From contig JAYQLX010000004.1 of assembly GCA_038143435.1 (NCBI GenBank), positions 62,001 to 126,000 on the forward strand: DNA of 64,000 nt, given 5' to 3'. Origin of the DNA: UBA8337 sp038143435. GTDB lineage: Bacteria; Pseudomonadota; Alphaproteobacteria; RS24. The position numbers were made by a program, and so were the translations under genes. Position 1 is the first letter of the stretch. Each line of letters opens with the position of its first letter. The notes below the pieces were generated by a model. It did not search any database. It saw only the letters and a list, made by a program, of their open reading frames with translations, and had not been told where the DNA came from. Shown piece after piece: positions 27,444 to 36,789 of this stretch.

Positions 27444-27479
27444 TTTGCCCCTTCATGTAGCAGAAAGCGCGGGGGCAAA
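27444..27479 (-). promoter_or_regulatory. Inverted repeat in the glyA leader
   Basis: Perfect 8-bp arms TTTGCCCC (27444-27451) and GGGGCAAA (27472-27479) with a 20-bp loop lie 28-63 bp upstream of the glyA start. It could be an operator or leader hairpin. It does not resemble a riboswitch I know. Confidence 0.3.
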
Positions 27480-27548
27480 AAAGCACCTCAAAAGGCCAAA
27501 GCGCTGCAGCGTCAACTCATACACAGAAAACGGTTTTTTATGAGGGCG

Positions 27549-28308
27549 TTACCAGAGATTGCGCGCTTGCAACACTTTTTTCAGCAGCGCACAATCATCA
27601 GTCATCAGGCCGTCAACGCCCAAATCAAGCAATTCATGCATGGTCGATTCGTCATTAATCGTCCAAACATGCACTTGCAAGCCGCGCTTATGGGCATAGG
27701 CCACTGATGCTCTGGTGACCATTGAAATGCCATATTCACTGACCGGAAATTGCAACGCCCCCGCCGCGTAAGAAAGCGGCAACCGCCCCCAAGCGGCAAA
27801 GCGAAAGCGCGCCGCGCCAAGCGGGCCGACGCTGTGGCATATATCACCGACATTGCGCACCACTTGCTTGATGCGCGCATCAGAAAAAGAGCCGATGCAT
27901 ATGCGCTCTTGCGTCTGCGTTTGGTTAATCAGCGCAATCAGCGGTTCGACAACCGGCCAAGCCTTTCGCATCAATATTGAAGCGCGCCTCGGGGAAAGTT
28001 TCAAAGAGCTCCAACATGGTCGGAATATGATGCTCGCCATGCATTTTCAAATTGTCGATTTCGGCCGCCGTGAGCGTAGAAATGGCAACATCTTCGCCGA
28101 CCATGCGGGCCAGATTATCATCATGAAACGCATAGACCACGCCGTCTTTCGAGGCATGAACATCGGTTTCGAGATAGCGATAGCCCTGCCCGACCGCATC
28201 GTGAAAAGCCGCCATTGTGTTTTCCGGCGCCACGCGGTCACCACCGCGATGAGCAAAGGCCAGTACGCCATCATGCGCGAGATAGGGGTGTCGGGGCGGT
28301 GGACGCAT
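27549..28308 (-). CDS. Glycerophosphodiester phosphodiesterase, one frameshift
   Basis: This enzyme releases an alcohol from glycerophosphodiesters. The N-terminal segment has the GDPD motifs AFAHRGGDRVAPENT and YLETDVHASKDG with metal ligands, then FHDDNLARM. The frame breaks near 27955, where one extra G is present, and continues with VVEPLIALI and HVWTINDESTMHELLDLGVDGLMTDD, the last barrel strands. The joined length is about 253 codons, as in cytoplasmic UgpQ-type enzymes. No signal peptide is seen. It is divergent from the DUF1295 gene. Confidence 0.85.
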
Positions 28309-28362
28309 AAAAACTCCAATAAATTTGCTGACAGGGCAAATAATCCTAGTTAGCTTCCTACC

Positions 28363-29154
28363 ATGATTATTGAGACAATTACTGCAAGCCCTTATCTGAC
28401 CGGCGCCGCGACCGCCGCCGTTCTGCTCACCTCGGTTTGGATTACCAGCCTGATACTTTCTGATGCCAGCATTATTGACATGTTTTGGGGCGGCGGCTTT
28501 GCGTTGATTGCGCTCACCACGCTTTTGACATCAGAGAATATCAGCCTTATCGGCACGCTGACAGGACTCGCCGTCATCGCGTGGGGCTTTCGTTTGTGGC
28601 TGCATCTGTTCACGCGCTGGCGACGCGAGGGCGAAGAAGATTATCGCTATCAGAAAATGCGCGCCTATCACGGCAAGCATTTTTGGTGGCGCAGCGTATT
28701 CACCGTCTTCAGTTTTCAAGGGCTGTTAATGTGGCTGGTCTCCATGCCCTTTATGGCGGCCTTTTATTTTGGTGGCGATGCCGCCCTGCCCGGCCTCAGC
28801 TTGGTGTTTTTGCTGGCCGCTTTGGGCGCGCTTTACATGGAAGCGAGCGCCGATATTCAGCTGACCAAATATCGCGCCGACCCGAACAAAGCGCCGGTGT
28901 TGACCGAAGGCTGGTGGAAATATACCCGTCACCCGAATTATTTTGCCGATGCCGCCTTTTGGTGGTGCATTTACGGTGCTGTCGTCGCCGCCACACCTGA
29001 AGCGATTTGGACGATTTTCGGCCCGATTATCATGAACTATCTGCTGGTTAATGTGTCGGGCGCTGAAATGCTCGAACGCAGCCTGAAGAAAAAACCGGGC
29101 TATGACGACTATATGGCGCGCACCAACCGCTTCATTCCCAAAGTTTGGGGTTAA
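28363..29154 (+). CDS. DUF1295 / steroid-reductase-like membrane protein
   Basis: This 263-residue protein has six or seven membrane helices and the DUF1295 C-terminal signature VLTEGWWKYTRHPNYFADA, related to steroid 5-alpha reductases and isoprenylcysteine methyltransferases. Motifs DMFWGGGF and WGFRLWLHLFTRW are also family features. The substrate is unknown; NADPH-dependent reduction or lipid modification is plausible. It overlaps the end of mmsB on the other strand. Confidence 0.88.
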   Translation: MIIETITASPYLTGAATAAVLLTSVWITSLILSDASIIDMFWGGGFALIALTTLLTSENISLIGTLTGLAVIAWGFRLWLHLFTRWRREGEEDYRYQKMRAYHGKHFWWRSVFTVFSFQGLLMWLVSMPFMAAFYFGGDAALPGLSLVFLLAALGALYMEASADIQLTKYRADPNKAPVLTEGWWKYTRHPNYFADAAFWWCIYGAVVAATPEAIWTIFGPIIMNYLLVNVSGAEMLERSLKKKPGYDDYMARTNRFIPKVWG

Positions 29155-30041
29155 CCCTCACCTTTGAGCATTTTCATAATGCCCGAAAAGTCGAGGCCGT
29201 CATGGCCCGCTTCGGCCATTTGTGTGTATAGCTCAGCCGCGCGCTGGCCCATAGGCGTGGACGCCTCGGCACTGCTTGAGGCTTCTTGCGCCAGCATCAA
29301 ATCCTTCAACATCATGGCGGCGGTGAAACCGGCTTGATAGTCATTATTGGCCGGACTGCTCGGCACCGGGCCGGGCGCAGGGCAATAGCTGGTCATGCTC
29401 CAGCATTGGCCGGAAGCGGTTGATGAAATATCGAAAAATGTTTGCGCATCAAGGCCGAGCTTTTCACCCAACATAAAGGCCTCCGCCGTGCCAATCATCG
29501 AAATGCCGAGCAGCATATTATTGCAAATCTTGGCGACCTGCCCATTGCCGCTGCCACCGGCATGGAAAATATTTTGTCCCATAACGTCCAAGACGGGTTT
29601 GGCAGCTTGATAAGCCTCATCCGTGCCACCGACCATAAAGGTCAGCGTGCCCGCCGCCGCGCCGCCGACACCGCCGGAGACCGGCGCATCGACCATCGCC
29701 AATCCGGCCGCTTCGGCTTCGGCAGAAACCGCACGCGCCGTATCCACGTCAATGGTCGAACTGTCTATCAGCAAAGCTCCTGCTGTCGCATTGGCAATCA
29801 CGCCATCGCTTTCAGTGTAAACGGCGGTGACGTGTTTTCCTGCAGGCAGCATGGAAACAATAATTTCAGCATCGGCAACCGCAGCTGCGATTGTGCCCGC
29901 GACTTTGCCGCCGCTTTCTTGCAAGCCAGCTTTTGCCGCATCGGATAAATCATAACCGATGACATCATGACCGGCGGCGACCAGATTTTTAGCCATTGGC
30001 AGTCCCATATTGCCGAGCCCGATAAATGCTATTTTGCTCAT
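29151..30041 (-). CDS. mmsB: 3-hydroxyisobutyrate dehydrogenase
   Basis: This enzyme oxidises 3-hydroxyisobutyrate to methylmalonate semialdehyde in valine breakdown. The 296-residue protein has the NAD loop FIGLGNMGLPMAKNL, the substrate loop DAPVSGGVGGAAAGTL, the catalytic Lys in GNGQVAKICNNMLLG, and the typical C-terminal KDLMLA. It overlaps the 3-hydroxyisobutyryl-CoA hydrolase gene by 1 bp, which supports the valine assignment rather than another beta-hydroxyacid dehydrogenase. Confidence 0.93.
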   Translation of the reverse strand: MSKIAFIGLGNMGLPMAKNLVAAGHDVIGYDLSDAAKAGLQESGGKVAGTIAAAVADAEIIVSMLPAGKHVTAVYTESDGVIANATAGALLIDSSTIDVDTARAVSAEAEAAGLAMVDAPVSGGVGGAAAGTLTFMVGGTDEAYQAAKPVLDVMGQNIFHAGGSGNGQVAKICNNMLLGISMIGTAEAFMLGEKLGLDAQTFFDISSTASGQCWSMTSYCPAPGPVPSSPANNDYQAGFTAAMMLKDLMLAQEASSSAEASTPMGQRAAELYTQMAEAGHDGLDFSGIMKMLKGEG

Positions 30042-31063
30042 TATGCTTCCCCCTCAAAACGCAGCTCATCATCGCCCAATGGCGCGAAAATGGCATTAAT
30101 ATCTTGCTGCGGCGTCCAATTAGGCGCGCCGTCTTTTTCAATAATCGTGGCACGCACGCCTTCGTAAAAATCTGCCTGCGCCATGATGCGGGTGACCGCG
30201 CGCATTTCAATGCGCATACATTCGTCAAAATCGGCATTGACGCCGTCACGCATTTGCCGCAAGGCCACCGCCGCGCTGGTCGGTGACTTACTTTTTAAGG
30301 CTTCGGCCTGCTGCTTGGCCCAGTCACCGCCATCAGCCAGCAGCGCGGCATGAATATCGCCAACACTGTCACCGGCAAATAAGCGGTCAATATCGGCTTG
30401 TTGCTGCGGCAGGCTCGCGCCCTCGGCTTGTTGATGATGCGCCGCCAAAATGGCATCGACATCGCCACCTTTGGCCAGCGCCGCTTTCAACTTATCGATA
30501 TTCTCGGACGGCGTGTAATGCGTCGCCACTTTCGCTGCCAGCGCATCAGCCCCACGCAAGCGAGCACCGGTCAAAACCAGCCATGCGCCGGTCTCACCCG
30601 GCAAGCGCGGCAGAAAATATGTGCCGCCGACATCGGGCAATAAACCGATACCCGTTTCCGGCATGGCAAACATGGTGCGCTCGGTCGCTACACGATGCAA
30701 TCCATGCACCGACACGCCGACGCCGCCGCCCATTGTGATGCCGTCAATCAGCGCAATATAGGGTTTCGGATAGGTCTTGATGATGCGGTTAAGCTGATAC
30801 TCCTCGCGGTAAAAGCCAACAGCTTCGGGCGCGCCGGATTTTCCCCAATCGTGCAAAGCCCGAATATCGCCGCCGGCGCAAAACCCTTTTTCACCCGCCC
30901 CCTCAATGACAATGTGTTCGACCGCTTCATGCTCCGCCCACTCAGCCAGCACCGGCTTCATCAACCGCACCATATTCAAGGTGAGCGCGTTTAATGCTTC
31001 AGGGCGATTGAGCGTAATGACCCCGGATTTTCCGACAATTTCGAACAGCACTTCTTGCGTCAT
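30041..31063 (-). CDS. 3-hydroxyisobutyryl-CoA hydrolase
   Basis: This crotonase-fold protein of 340 residues hydrolyses 3-hydroxyisobutyryl-CoA in valine catabolism. It shows GEKGFCAGGDIRALHDWG, the oxyanion helix GITMGGGVGVSVHG, and the catalytic segment MPETGIGLLPDVGGTYFL with Glu and Asp. The long C-terminal helical part, larger than in enoyl-CoA hydratase, fits the hydrolase subfamily. It lies between an acyl-CoA dehydrogenase and mmsB, with 1-bp overlaps at both ends. Confidence 0.92.
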   Translation of the reverse strand: MTQEVLFEIVGKSGVITLNRPEALNALTLNMVRLMKPVLAEWAEHEAVEHIVIEGAGEKGFCAGGDIRALHDWGKSGAPEAVGFYREEYQLNRIIKTYPKPYIALIDGITMGGGVGVSVHGLHRVATERTMFAMPETGIGLLPDVGGTYFLPRLPGETGAWLVLTGARLRGADALAAKVATHYTPSENIDKLKAALAKGGDVDAILAAHHQQAEGASLPQQQADIDRLFAGDSVGDIHAALLADGGDWAKQQAEALKSKSPTSAAVALRQMRDGVNADFDECMRIEMRAVTRIMAQADFYEGVRATIIEKDGAPNWTPQQDINAIFAPLGDDELRFEGEA

Positions 31064-32190
31064 TATTTCAGCAAATCCCGCGCAATAATCATCCGCATGA
31101 TTTCATTCGTGCCTTCGAGAATTTGATGCACCCGCAAGTCGCGCACCATGCGCTCGACTTCATAATCCTGCAAATAGCCATAACCGCCATGAATTTGCAG
31201 CGCCTCATTGGCAACATTGAAACAAGTATCGGTGACAAAGCGTTTTGCCATTGCCGATTTCCGGGTCTTTTCAGCCTTGCCGTCATCCAGCGTCTTGGCT
31301 GCCTCATAGAGCATCAACCGCGCCGCTTCCAAATCGGTCGCCATATCGGCCAGTTTAAACTGAATGGCTTGAAACTCAGCGATAGATTGACCGAACTGCT
31401 CGCGGGTTTTGGCATATTCCAGCGCCATATCGAAGGCACGTTGCGCCGTGCCCAGCGAACAGGCGGCAATGTTCAGGCGGCCTCCATCCAGCCCCATCAT
31501 GGCGAATTTAAAGCCCTCGCCTTCTTCGCCAATGCGGTTCTCAACCGGCACGCGGCAATCTTCAAAAATCACCTGTGCGGTCGGCTGATTGTTCCAACCC
31601 ATTTTCTTTTCATTGGCACCGAAAGAAAGACCCGGCGTGCCTTTTTCAATAATGAAGCAGCTAACGCCCTTTGCCCCTTCATCACCGGTGCGCACCATAG
31701 CGACATAAATATCGGAGACGCCGCTGCCGGAAATAAACGCCTTTGAGCCGTTCAACACATAATGGTCGCCATCGCGCAGGGCGCGGCTACGCATGGCTCC
31801 GGCATCGGAGCCCGAGCCCGGCTCGGTAAGGCAATAGCTGGCAATCCATTCCATTGAAGTGAGGCGCGGCAAATATTTGGCGCGCTGTTCGGCAGAGCCG
31901 AAACTGTCAATCATCCAGCTGGCCATATTGTGAATGGTCATATAGGCGGCGGTCGATGTGCAGCCGCCCGACAAGGCTTCAAATATCAGCGCCGCATCAA
32001 AGCGCGACAGGCCTGAGCCGCCATGTTCTTCCTGCAAATAAATGCCTGCGAAACCGAGACCGGCCATTTCTCTGAGCGTATCGACCGGAAAATGTTTGTC
32101 CTCATCCCATTGCTTGGCATGCGGTGCCAGTTTCTCGGTGGCAAAATTACGAGCCATATCCTGAATGGCCGATTGCTCTTCACTAAGCAT
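31063..32190 (-). CDS. Isobutyryl-CoA dehydrogenase-like acyl-CoA dehydrogenase
   Basis: This 375-residue flavoprotein probably oxidises isobutyryl-CoA in valine catabolism. It has the FAD/substrate loop SYCLTEPGSGSDAGAMR, the FISGSGVSDIYV strand, and the C-terminal catalytic Glu in HQILEGTNEIMRMII. GAGAG lies about 5 bp before the ATG at 32190, preferred over an in-frame codon 21 bp upstream. The following hydrolase and mmsB genes define the substrate. It is divergent from hemB. Confidence 0.9.
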   Translation of the reverse strand: MLSEEQSAIQDMARNFATEKLAPHAKQWDEDKHFPVDTLREMAGLGFAGIYLQEEHGGSGLSRFDAALIFEALSGGCTSTAAYMTIHNMASWMIDSFGSAEQRAKYLPRLTSMEWIASYCLTEPGSGSDAGAMRSRALRDGDHYVLNGSKAFISGSGVSDIYVAMVRTGDEGAKGVSCFIIEKGTPGLSFGANEKKMGWNNQPTAQVIFEDCRVPVENRIGEEGEGFKFAMMGLDGGRLNIAACSLGTAQRAFDMALEYAKTREQFGQSIAEFQAIQFKLADMATDLEAARLMLYEAAKTLDDGKAEKTRKSAMAKRFVTDTCFNVANEALQIHGGYGYLQDYEVERMVRDLRVHQILEGTNEIMRMIIARDLLK

Positions 32191-32307
32191 GAAACTCTCC
32201 CAATGGCTCAACGCCGCGCTTCGTCACTTTGGCAAGATAATGGAAAGATTGCCCATATGCCACTCTCGGGCTATGTAAAAGACAGATTTTTAAGGGACAT
32301 CGGAACG

Positions 32308-33300
32308 ATGGTGAAAAGAGCATTTCCTGCAACGCGTATGCGCCGTTTGCGTCAAGCCGACTGGTCGCGCCGCTTGGTTGCCGAAAACATGCTGTCGGTC
32401 AATGATTTGATTTGGCCGATATTCATTATTGAAGGCGAGAACAATAAAGAGCCTGTGGCCAGCATGCCGGGGGTTGAGCGCTTGAGCATTGACCTTGCCG
32501 TAAAAGCCGCTAAAGAGGCTGCGGCGCTCGGTATTCCGGTGATTGCCCTATTCCCCAACACGCCCGATGCAGCGCGCTCTGATGACGGGCAAGAAGCATT
32601 AAATCCCGACAATCTGGTGTGCCGCGCCACCCGCGCCATTAAAGAAGCGGTGCCGGATATCGGCATTCTATGCGATGTCGCGCTCGACCCTTATACCGCG
32701 CACGGCCATGACGGCCTATTAGACGGCGACACGATTTTAAACGATGAGACAGTTGAAGTTCTGGTTGGTCAGTCGCTCAATCAAGTCAGTGCCGGTTGCG
32801 ATATTATCGCCCCCTCAGACATGATGGACGGGCGCATTGGTGCCATTCGCAATGAGTTGGAAAGCACCGGCCATCACGATACGCTTATTATGGCCTATAG
32901 CGCCAAATATGCCTCCGCCTTTTATGGCCCGTTCCGCGATGCGGTCGGCTCGGGCGACCGGCTGAAGGGCGATAAGAAAACCTATCAAATGGATCCGGCC
33001 AATGGCGATGAAGCCTTGCAGGAAATCGCCCTCGATATTGAAGAAGGCGCGGATATGGTGATGGTCAAACCGGGCATGCCCTATCTCGATATTGTAACGC
33101 GCTGCAAACAGCGCTTTGGCGTGCCGACTTTCGCCTATCAAGTGTCAGGTGAATACGCGATGCTGGCCGGTGCCATTGAACGCGATTGGTTGGACCGTGA
33201 CCGCGTGATATTGGAAAGCCTGATGTCTTTCAAACGCGCCGGTGCCGATGGCATTTTGACCTATTTCGCAATGGACGCCGCCAAGCTTCTCAACGATTAG
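32308..33300 (+). CDS. hemB: Porphobilinogen synthase
   Basis: HemB condenses two 5-aminolevulinates to porphobilinogen. The 330-residue protein carries the two active lysines in LIMAYSAKYASAFYGP and DMVMVKPGMPYLD. In place of the Cys-rich zinc site, it reads CDVALDPYTAHGHDGL, the Asp-type Mg-dependent pattern common in alphaproteobacteria. ATG 32308 gives the normal length; the open frame continues upstream into the divergent gene but is not conserved there. Confidence 0.95.
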   Translation: MVKRAFPATRMRRLRQADWSRRLVAENMLSVNDLIWPIFIIEGENNKEPVASMPGVERLSIDLAVKAAKEAAALGIPVIALFPNTPDAARSDDGQEALNPDNLVCRATRAIKEAVPDIGILCDVALDPYTAHGHDGLLDGDTILNDETVEVLVGQSLNQVSAGCDIIAPSDMMDGRIGAIRNELESTGHHDTLIMAYSAKYASAFYGPFRDAVGSGDRLKGDKKTYQMDPANGDEALQEIALDIEEGADMVMVKPGMPYLDIVTRCKQRFGVPTFAYQVSGEYAMLAGAIERDWLDRDRVILESLMSFKRAGADGILTYFAMDAAKLLND

Positions 33301-33452
33301 AATTTCATTTCCCACGCAAAGCCGTATTGCACCGGCAGTCCCGCATTTTTCTGAACCTTCATGCCGAGGCGACCGAGATGCCCGTCATGCGTCAGGCTAA
33401 GCTTGATTGGCCGCGAAGCAGACCGCAAAGAGATTTCATCTTGTTCAAACAC
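33297..33452 (-). CDS. 51-codon open frame or outer-membrane protein remnant
   Basis: A minus-strand frame with a possible GTG start at 33452 runs to a TAA that overlaps the hemB stop. It encodes alternating residues, SRPIKLSLTHDGHLGRLGMK and later VQYGFAWEMKF, ending in Phe like the last beta strand of an outer-membrane barrel. There is no good ribosome site. It may be the tail of a decayed gene whose front is missing. Coding status is uncertain. Otherwise the 198-bp gap here shows nothing. Confidence 0.3.
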   Translation of the reverse strand: MFEQDEISLRSASRPIKLSLTHDGHLGRLGMKVQKNAGLPVQYGFAWEMKF

Positions 33453-33498
33453 AACTATATTTGTCTCGATTTAAAATATTTACTTCGATTGAAGTTAT

Positions 33499-34371
33499 TT
33501 ACTTTAGTGCGCGCAGGCGGCGAATGAGGCTGGACGTGTCCCAGCGCCCGCCTCCCATGCCTTGAATCTCTTCATAATAGGTTTTTACAATTTCAGTAAC
33601 GGGCAAAGAAATTCCGTTCTGTGTTGCTTCGTCGAGACATATTTTCAGGTCTTTAACCATCCAATCAACGGCGAATCCGAAATCAAACTCATCATCAATC
33701 ATGGTTTCATAGCGGTTTTCCATCTGCCAACTTTGCGCCGCCCCTTTCGAAATCACATCAATCACGGCGCGCCCGTCGAGACCGGCCTTATTGGCAAAAT
33801 GCAGCGCTTCTGATAGGCCCTGCACCAGGCCGCCAATGCAAATTTGATTGACCATTTTGGTCAATTGACCGGCACCCGAGGGCCCCATGAGCCGATGCGC
33901 GCGGGCAAAACAATCGATGAGCGGCGCGGCGTTGTCATAAACCGCCTGTTCGCCGCCAATCATCACCGTCAAAACGCCATTTACGGCACCGGCCTCGCCG
34001 CCCGAAACCGGCGCGTCAAGCATAGCACATGCTTGCGCAGCACAGGCTTGCGCCACTTCGCGCGCCACTTCTGCAGAGGTCGTCGTATGGTCAATCAGCA
34101 CAGCGCCCTCGCCCATAGCTGACAGCGCGCCGCCATCACCCAAAATAACGGCACGCAAATCGTCATCATTGCCGACACAACTGAATATGAAATCGGCATT
34201 GACGGCTGCTTCGCGCGGCGTTGCCGCAAGTTTGCCGCCATGCTCGGCAACCCATTTTTCAGCCTTTTCAGTGGTTCGATTATATACGGTGACGCGGTGA
34301 CCGGCTGCCGCGAGATGACCGGCCATCGGATAGCCCATCACGCCCAAGCCGATAAAAGCGACATCAGCCAT
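33499..34371 (-). CDS. NAD(P)-dependent beta-hydroxyacid dehydrogenase
   Basis: This 290-residue protein belongs to the 3-hydroxyisobutyrate dehydrogenase / tartronate semialdehyde reductase family. It has FIGLGVMGYPMAGHLAAAGH, TTTSAEVAREV, DAPVSGGEAGAVNGVL, and the catalytic Lys in GAGQLTKMVNQICIGG. NRTTEKA after the second strand suggests NADP preference (inference). ATG 34371 is preferred; it overlaps the flavin reductase stop by 8 bp. It is a paralogue of mmsB in this window and is likely to act on a different acid. Confidence 0.88.
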   Translation of the reverse strand: MADVAFIGLGVMGYPMAGHLAAAGHRVTVYNRTTEKAEKWVAEHGGKLAATPREAAVNADFIFSCVGNDDDLRAVILGDGGALSAMGEGAVLIDHTTTSAEVAREVAQACAAQACAMLDAPVSGGEAGAVNGVLTVMIGGEQAVYDNAAPLIDCFARAHRLMGPSGAGQLTKMVNQICIGGLVQGLSEALHFANKAGLDGRAVIDVISKGAAQSWQMENRYETMIDDEFDFGFAVDWMVKDLKICLDEATQNGISLPVTEIVKTYYEEIQGMGGGRWDTSSLIRRLRALK

Positions 34372-34858
34372 TACATGCCCCGACATCGATACCGGCATAA
34401 TTGCCGCGGAAATACATGAGCGGCGCGCGCCCTTGCGAACAATGGCGCACCGTATCAATGCCGCCGACCAACATAATATGGTCGCCAAGTTCGACACGCT
34501 CGTGAATATGGCAGTCAAACTGCGCCAGTGCACCCCGCAAAAGCGGCGTGCCATGCGCGCTTTCGTCAAATTCATCATGTTGCAAAACATGGCTGCCCGC
34601 GCCCGCCATGCGGTTCGACAGGGCGAGCTGGTCTGCTGCCAAAACATTAACGCTGAAGCGGTTGGCCTGCGCCACATCGTCAAAAAGCTGCGAGTCATTG
34701 GCCAAGCACCAAGACAAAAGCGGCGGCTGTAAAGAGACAGAGGCGAAACTGTTGACCGTCAATCCGACAGGCTGATTGTCGCTGTTTTGCAAAGCAATAA
34801 TGGCAACGCCTGTGCCGAATTGGCCGAACGCCTGACGCAAATCTGTGGAACTGGCCAT
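34364..34858 (-). CDS. Flavin reductase family protein
   Basis: This 164-residue protein has the split-barrel flavin reductase fold: FGQFGTGVAIIAL, GLTVNSFASVSLQPPLLSWCL, and a C-terminal DHIMLVGGIDTVRH segment. Relatives supply reduced FMN or FAD to monooxygenases, but no monooxygenase is adjacent. The start ATG at 34858 has GGAG 6 bp upstream. It overlaps the dehydrogenase downstream, so the two form a small operon. Confidence 0.88.
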   Translation of the reverse strand: MASSTDLRQAFGQFGTGVAIIALQNSDNQPVGLTVNSFASVSLQPPLLSWCLANDSQLFDDVAQANRFSVNVLAADQLALSNRMAGAGSHVLQHDEFDESAHGTPLLRGALAQFDCHIHERVELGDHIMLVGGIDTVRHCSQGRAPLMYFRGNYAGIDVGACNG

Positions 34859-34952
34859 AAATATCTCCAAAAGCGGAATGGTGCTGGCTGTTTATGCCCC
34901 ATGCTGCGCAGTAAATCTAGGGAATAGGCGAAATTGGCTGTATAACCGCATT

Positions 34953-36779
34953 ATGGAATTTGACATGCATATGTGGATTGGCTTTGCGGTTATCGGCTTG
35001 GCCATGCTGGCCTATGGCAGCGAGCGCTTGTCTATGGAGCTGACCTCGTTGTTGGTGATTCTCAGCTTCATGCTGCTGTTCACTTTCGCGCCATTGACCG
35101 ATGCTGACGGCGTATTGCTTATCAGCAGCAGCGATATGCTGACCGGTTTCGCCAATCCGGCGCTGATTACCATTATGGCGCTCTTGGTCATGGCACAGGG
35201 CCTGTTTCAATCGGGCGCGCTTGAAAAACTTATCGATCAAGCTTCGCGCCGCGCCGCACGCAGCCCCGAATTGGCAATTTTTGCGGTTCTTTTTGCCGCC
35301 ATGATTGCATCGGCCTTTCTCAACAACACGCCGGTTGTGCTGATGGTCATTCCGGTGCTGGCCGCTATGGCCGGCCGCGCCTCGTCCAATGCCTCGCCCT
35401 ATATGATGGCGCTGAGCTTTATCACCATTCTGGGCGGTATGCTGACGCTTATCGGCTCTTCGACCAATTTGTTGGTCGCCGATACGGCTGAGCGATTTGG
35501 CATGCACAAAATCGGCTTTTTTGAGCAAACCATACCGGGCCTTGTGCTGATGGCGGTCGGTAGCGTTTACGTGCTGTTTGTCATGCCGCGCATTATGAAG
35601 AGCCGCGAGGCGGAGACCGATGACAGCGATACCGATAGCGGTCGCCAATTCATTATCGAATTGCGCCTGCGTTATGGCGACAGTCTTATCGGCGCTGAAA
35701 CCGCTGCCGGTTTTCTGCCTGCCTTATCGGGCATGACCCTGCAAATGATTGAAAGCGGTGGCCAGACCATGCTGCCGCCATTTGACGACCATCGGCTGCG
35801 CGCCGGTGACAAACTTTATATCGCTGCCACGCGCCGCGAGATTGCCGATGCGTTGGCACAAAAAGAGCACCCCTTACGCGACCACTTGATGCAGCTTGTG
35901 CCCAATGAGGGCGATAGCGGCGAAGATTTGATGCTGGCGGAGTTGGTCGTCGCCCCCGGTTCACGCATGGCGCAGCGCGCCATTGGCCAAACCGGTTTCA
36001 CCCACACCACCGATTGCCTGATTATCGGCTTGCAACGGCGCAGCCGTATGCTGCGCCATGAAATGAGCGATATTCGCCTGAAAGCCGGTGATGTGTTGCT
36101 GGTTATCGGCCAGCAAAGCGCGATTGAAGGGCTACGACACAATCGTGACACGCTGCTGATGGAATGGTCGGCACGCGAATTGCCGCGCTTTGAAAAAGCC
36201 GGTCGCGCAAGGCTGATTTTTGCCGCCACCGTTTTGGCCGCTGCCAGCGGTTTTGTGCCGATTGTGCTGGCCGCTTTGGCCGGTGCGGTCGGCATGGTGA
36301 CCAGCGGCGTGTTGAATGTGCGGCAAGCCAGCCGTGGCTTTGATTTACGCATTTTCCTTGTCGTCGCCGCCGCTTTGGCAATGGCGCAGTCAATGGAAGT
36401 GACCGGCGGCGCGGCGTTGGTCAGCAGCAATTTCCTCGGCCTTTTTGATGCCGGCAATCCGGCGCTGGTGCTATCGGCTTTCTTCTTGCTTTGCGCTGTT
36501 GTGACCAATCTATTGTCCAATAATGCCACCGCCGTTTTGTTTACGCCTCTGGCGGTCAATCTCGCCGCAGCCCTAAATGTTGACCCGATGGCCTTTGTGC
36601 TGGCGGTGATTTTCGCTGCCAGTTGCAGCTTTGCCACGCCGATTGCCTATCAGACCAATTTACTGGTCATGACACCCGGCAATTTCCGCTTCAGCGATTT
36701 CATGCGTGCGGGCATCCCGCTGGTGGTTATTTTATGGCTAACTTATTCGCTTTTTGCACCGTGGTATTTCGGCCTATAG
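34953..36779 (+). CDS. SLC13/DASS-type transporter with two TrkA-C domains
   Basis: This 608-residue membrane protein belongs to the SLC13-like anion/Na+ symporter group. About 10-12 helices are arranged in two halves, with FLNNTPVVLMVIPV and NLLSNNATAVLFTPLAV as the paired SNT-type motifs. Between them (about residues 230-400) are two TrkA-C ligand domains, seen from IELRLRYGDSLIGAE and ELVVAPGSRMAQRAIGQ. The substrate could be dicarboxylate, sulfate or another anion. I chose ATG 34953; the frame extends upstream into the divergent promoter. Confidence 0.85.
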   Translation: MEFDMHMWIGFAVIGLAMLAYGSERLSMELTSLLVILSFMLLFTFAPLTDADGVLLISSSDMLTGFANPALITIMALLVMAQGLFQSGALEKLIDQASRRAARSPELAIFAVLFAAMIASAFLNNTPVVLMVIPVLAAMAGRASSNASPYMMALSFITILGGMLTLIGSSTNLLVADTAERFGMHKIGFFEQTIPGLVLMAVGSVYVLFVMPRIMKSREAETDDSDTDSGRQFIIELRLRYGDSLIGAETAAGFLPALSGMTLQMIESGGQTMLPPFDDHRLRAGDKLYIAATRREIADALAQKEHPLRDHLMQLVPNEGDSGEDLMLAELVVAPGSRMAQRAIGQTGFTHTTDCLIIGLQRRSRMLRHEMSDIRLKAGDVLLVIGQQSAIEGLRHNRDTLLMEWSARELPRFEKAGRARLIFAATVLAAASGFVPIVLAALAGAVGMVTSGVLNVRQASRGFDLRIFLVVAAALAMAQSMEVTGGAALVSSNFLGLFDAGNPALVLSAFFLLCAVVTNLLSNNATAVLFTPLAVNLAAALNVDPMAFVLAVIFAASCSFATPIAYQTNLLVMTPGNFRFSDFMRAGIPLVVILWLTYSLFAPWYFGL

Positions 36780-36789
36780 AATAGAGATT

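Noticed and set aside
27417..27548. Glycine riboswitch upstream of glyA
   Set aside because: The leader is too short and lacks the paired aptamer pattern; only a simple inverted repeat is seen.
34917..35648. 243-codon minus-strand frame opposite the SLC13-type transporter
   Set aside because: His/Gln-rich shadow of a membrane protein gene; no family features.
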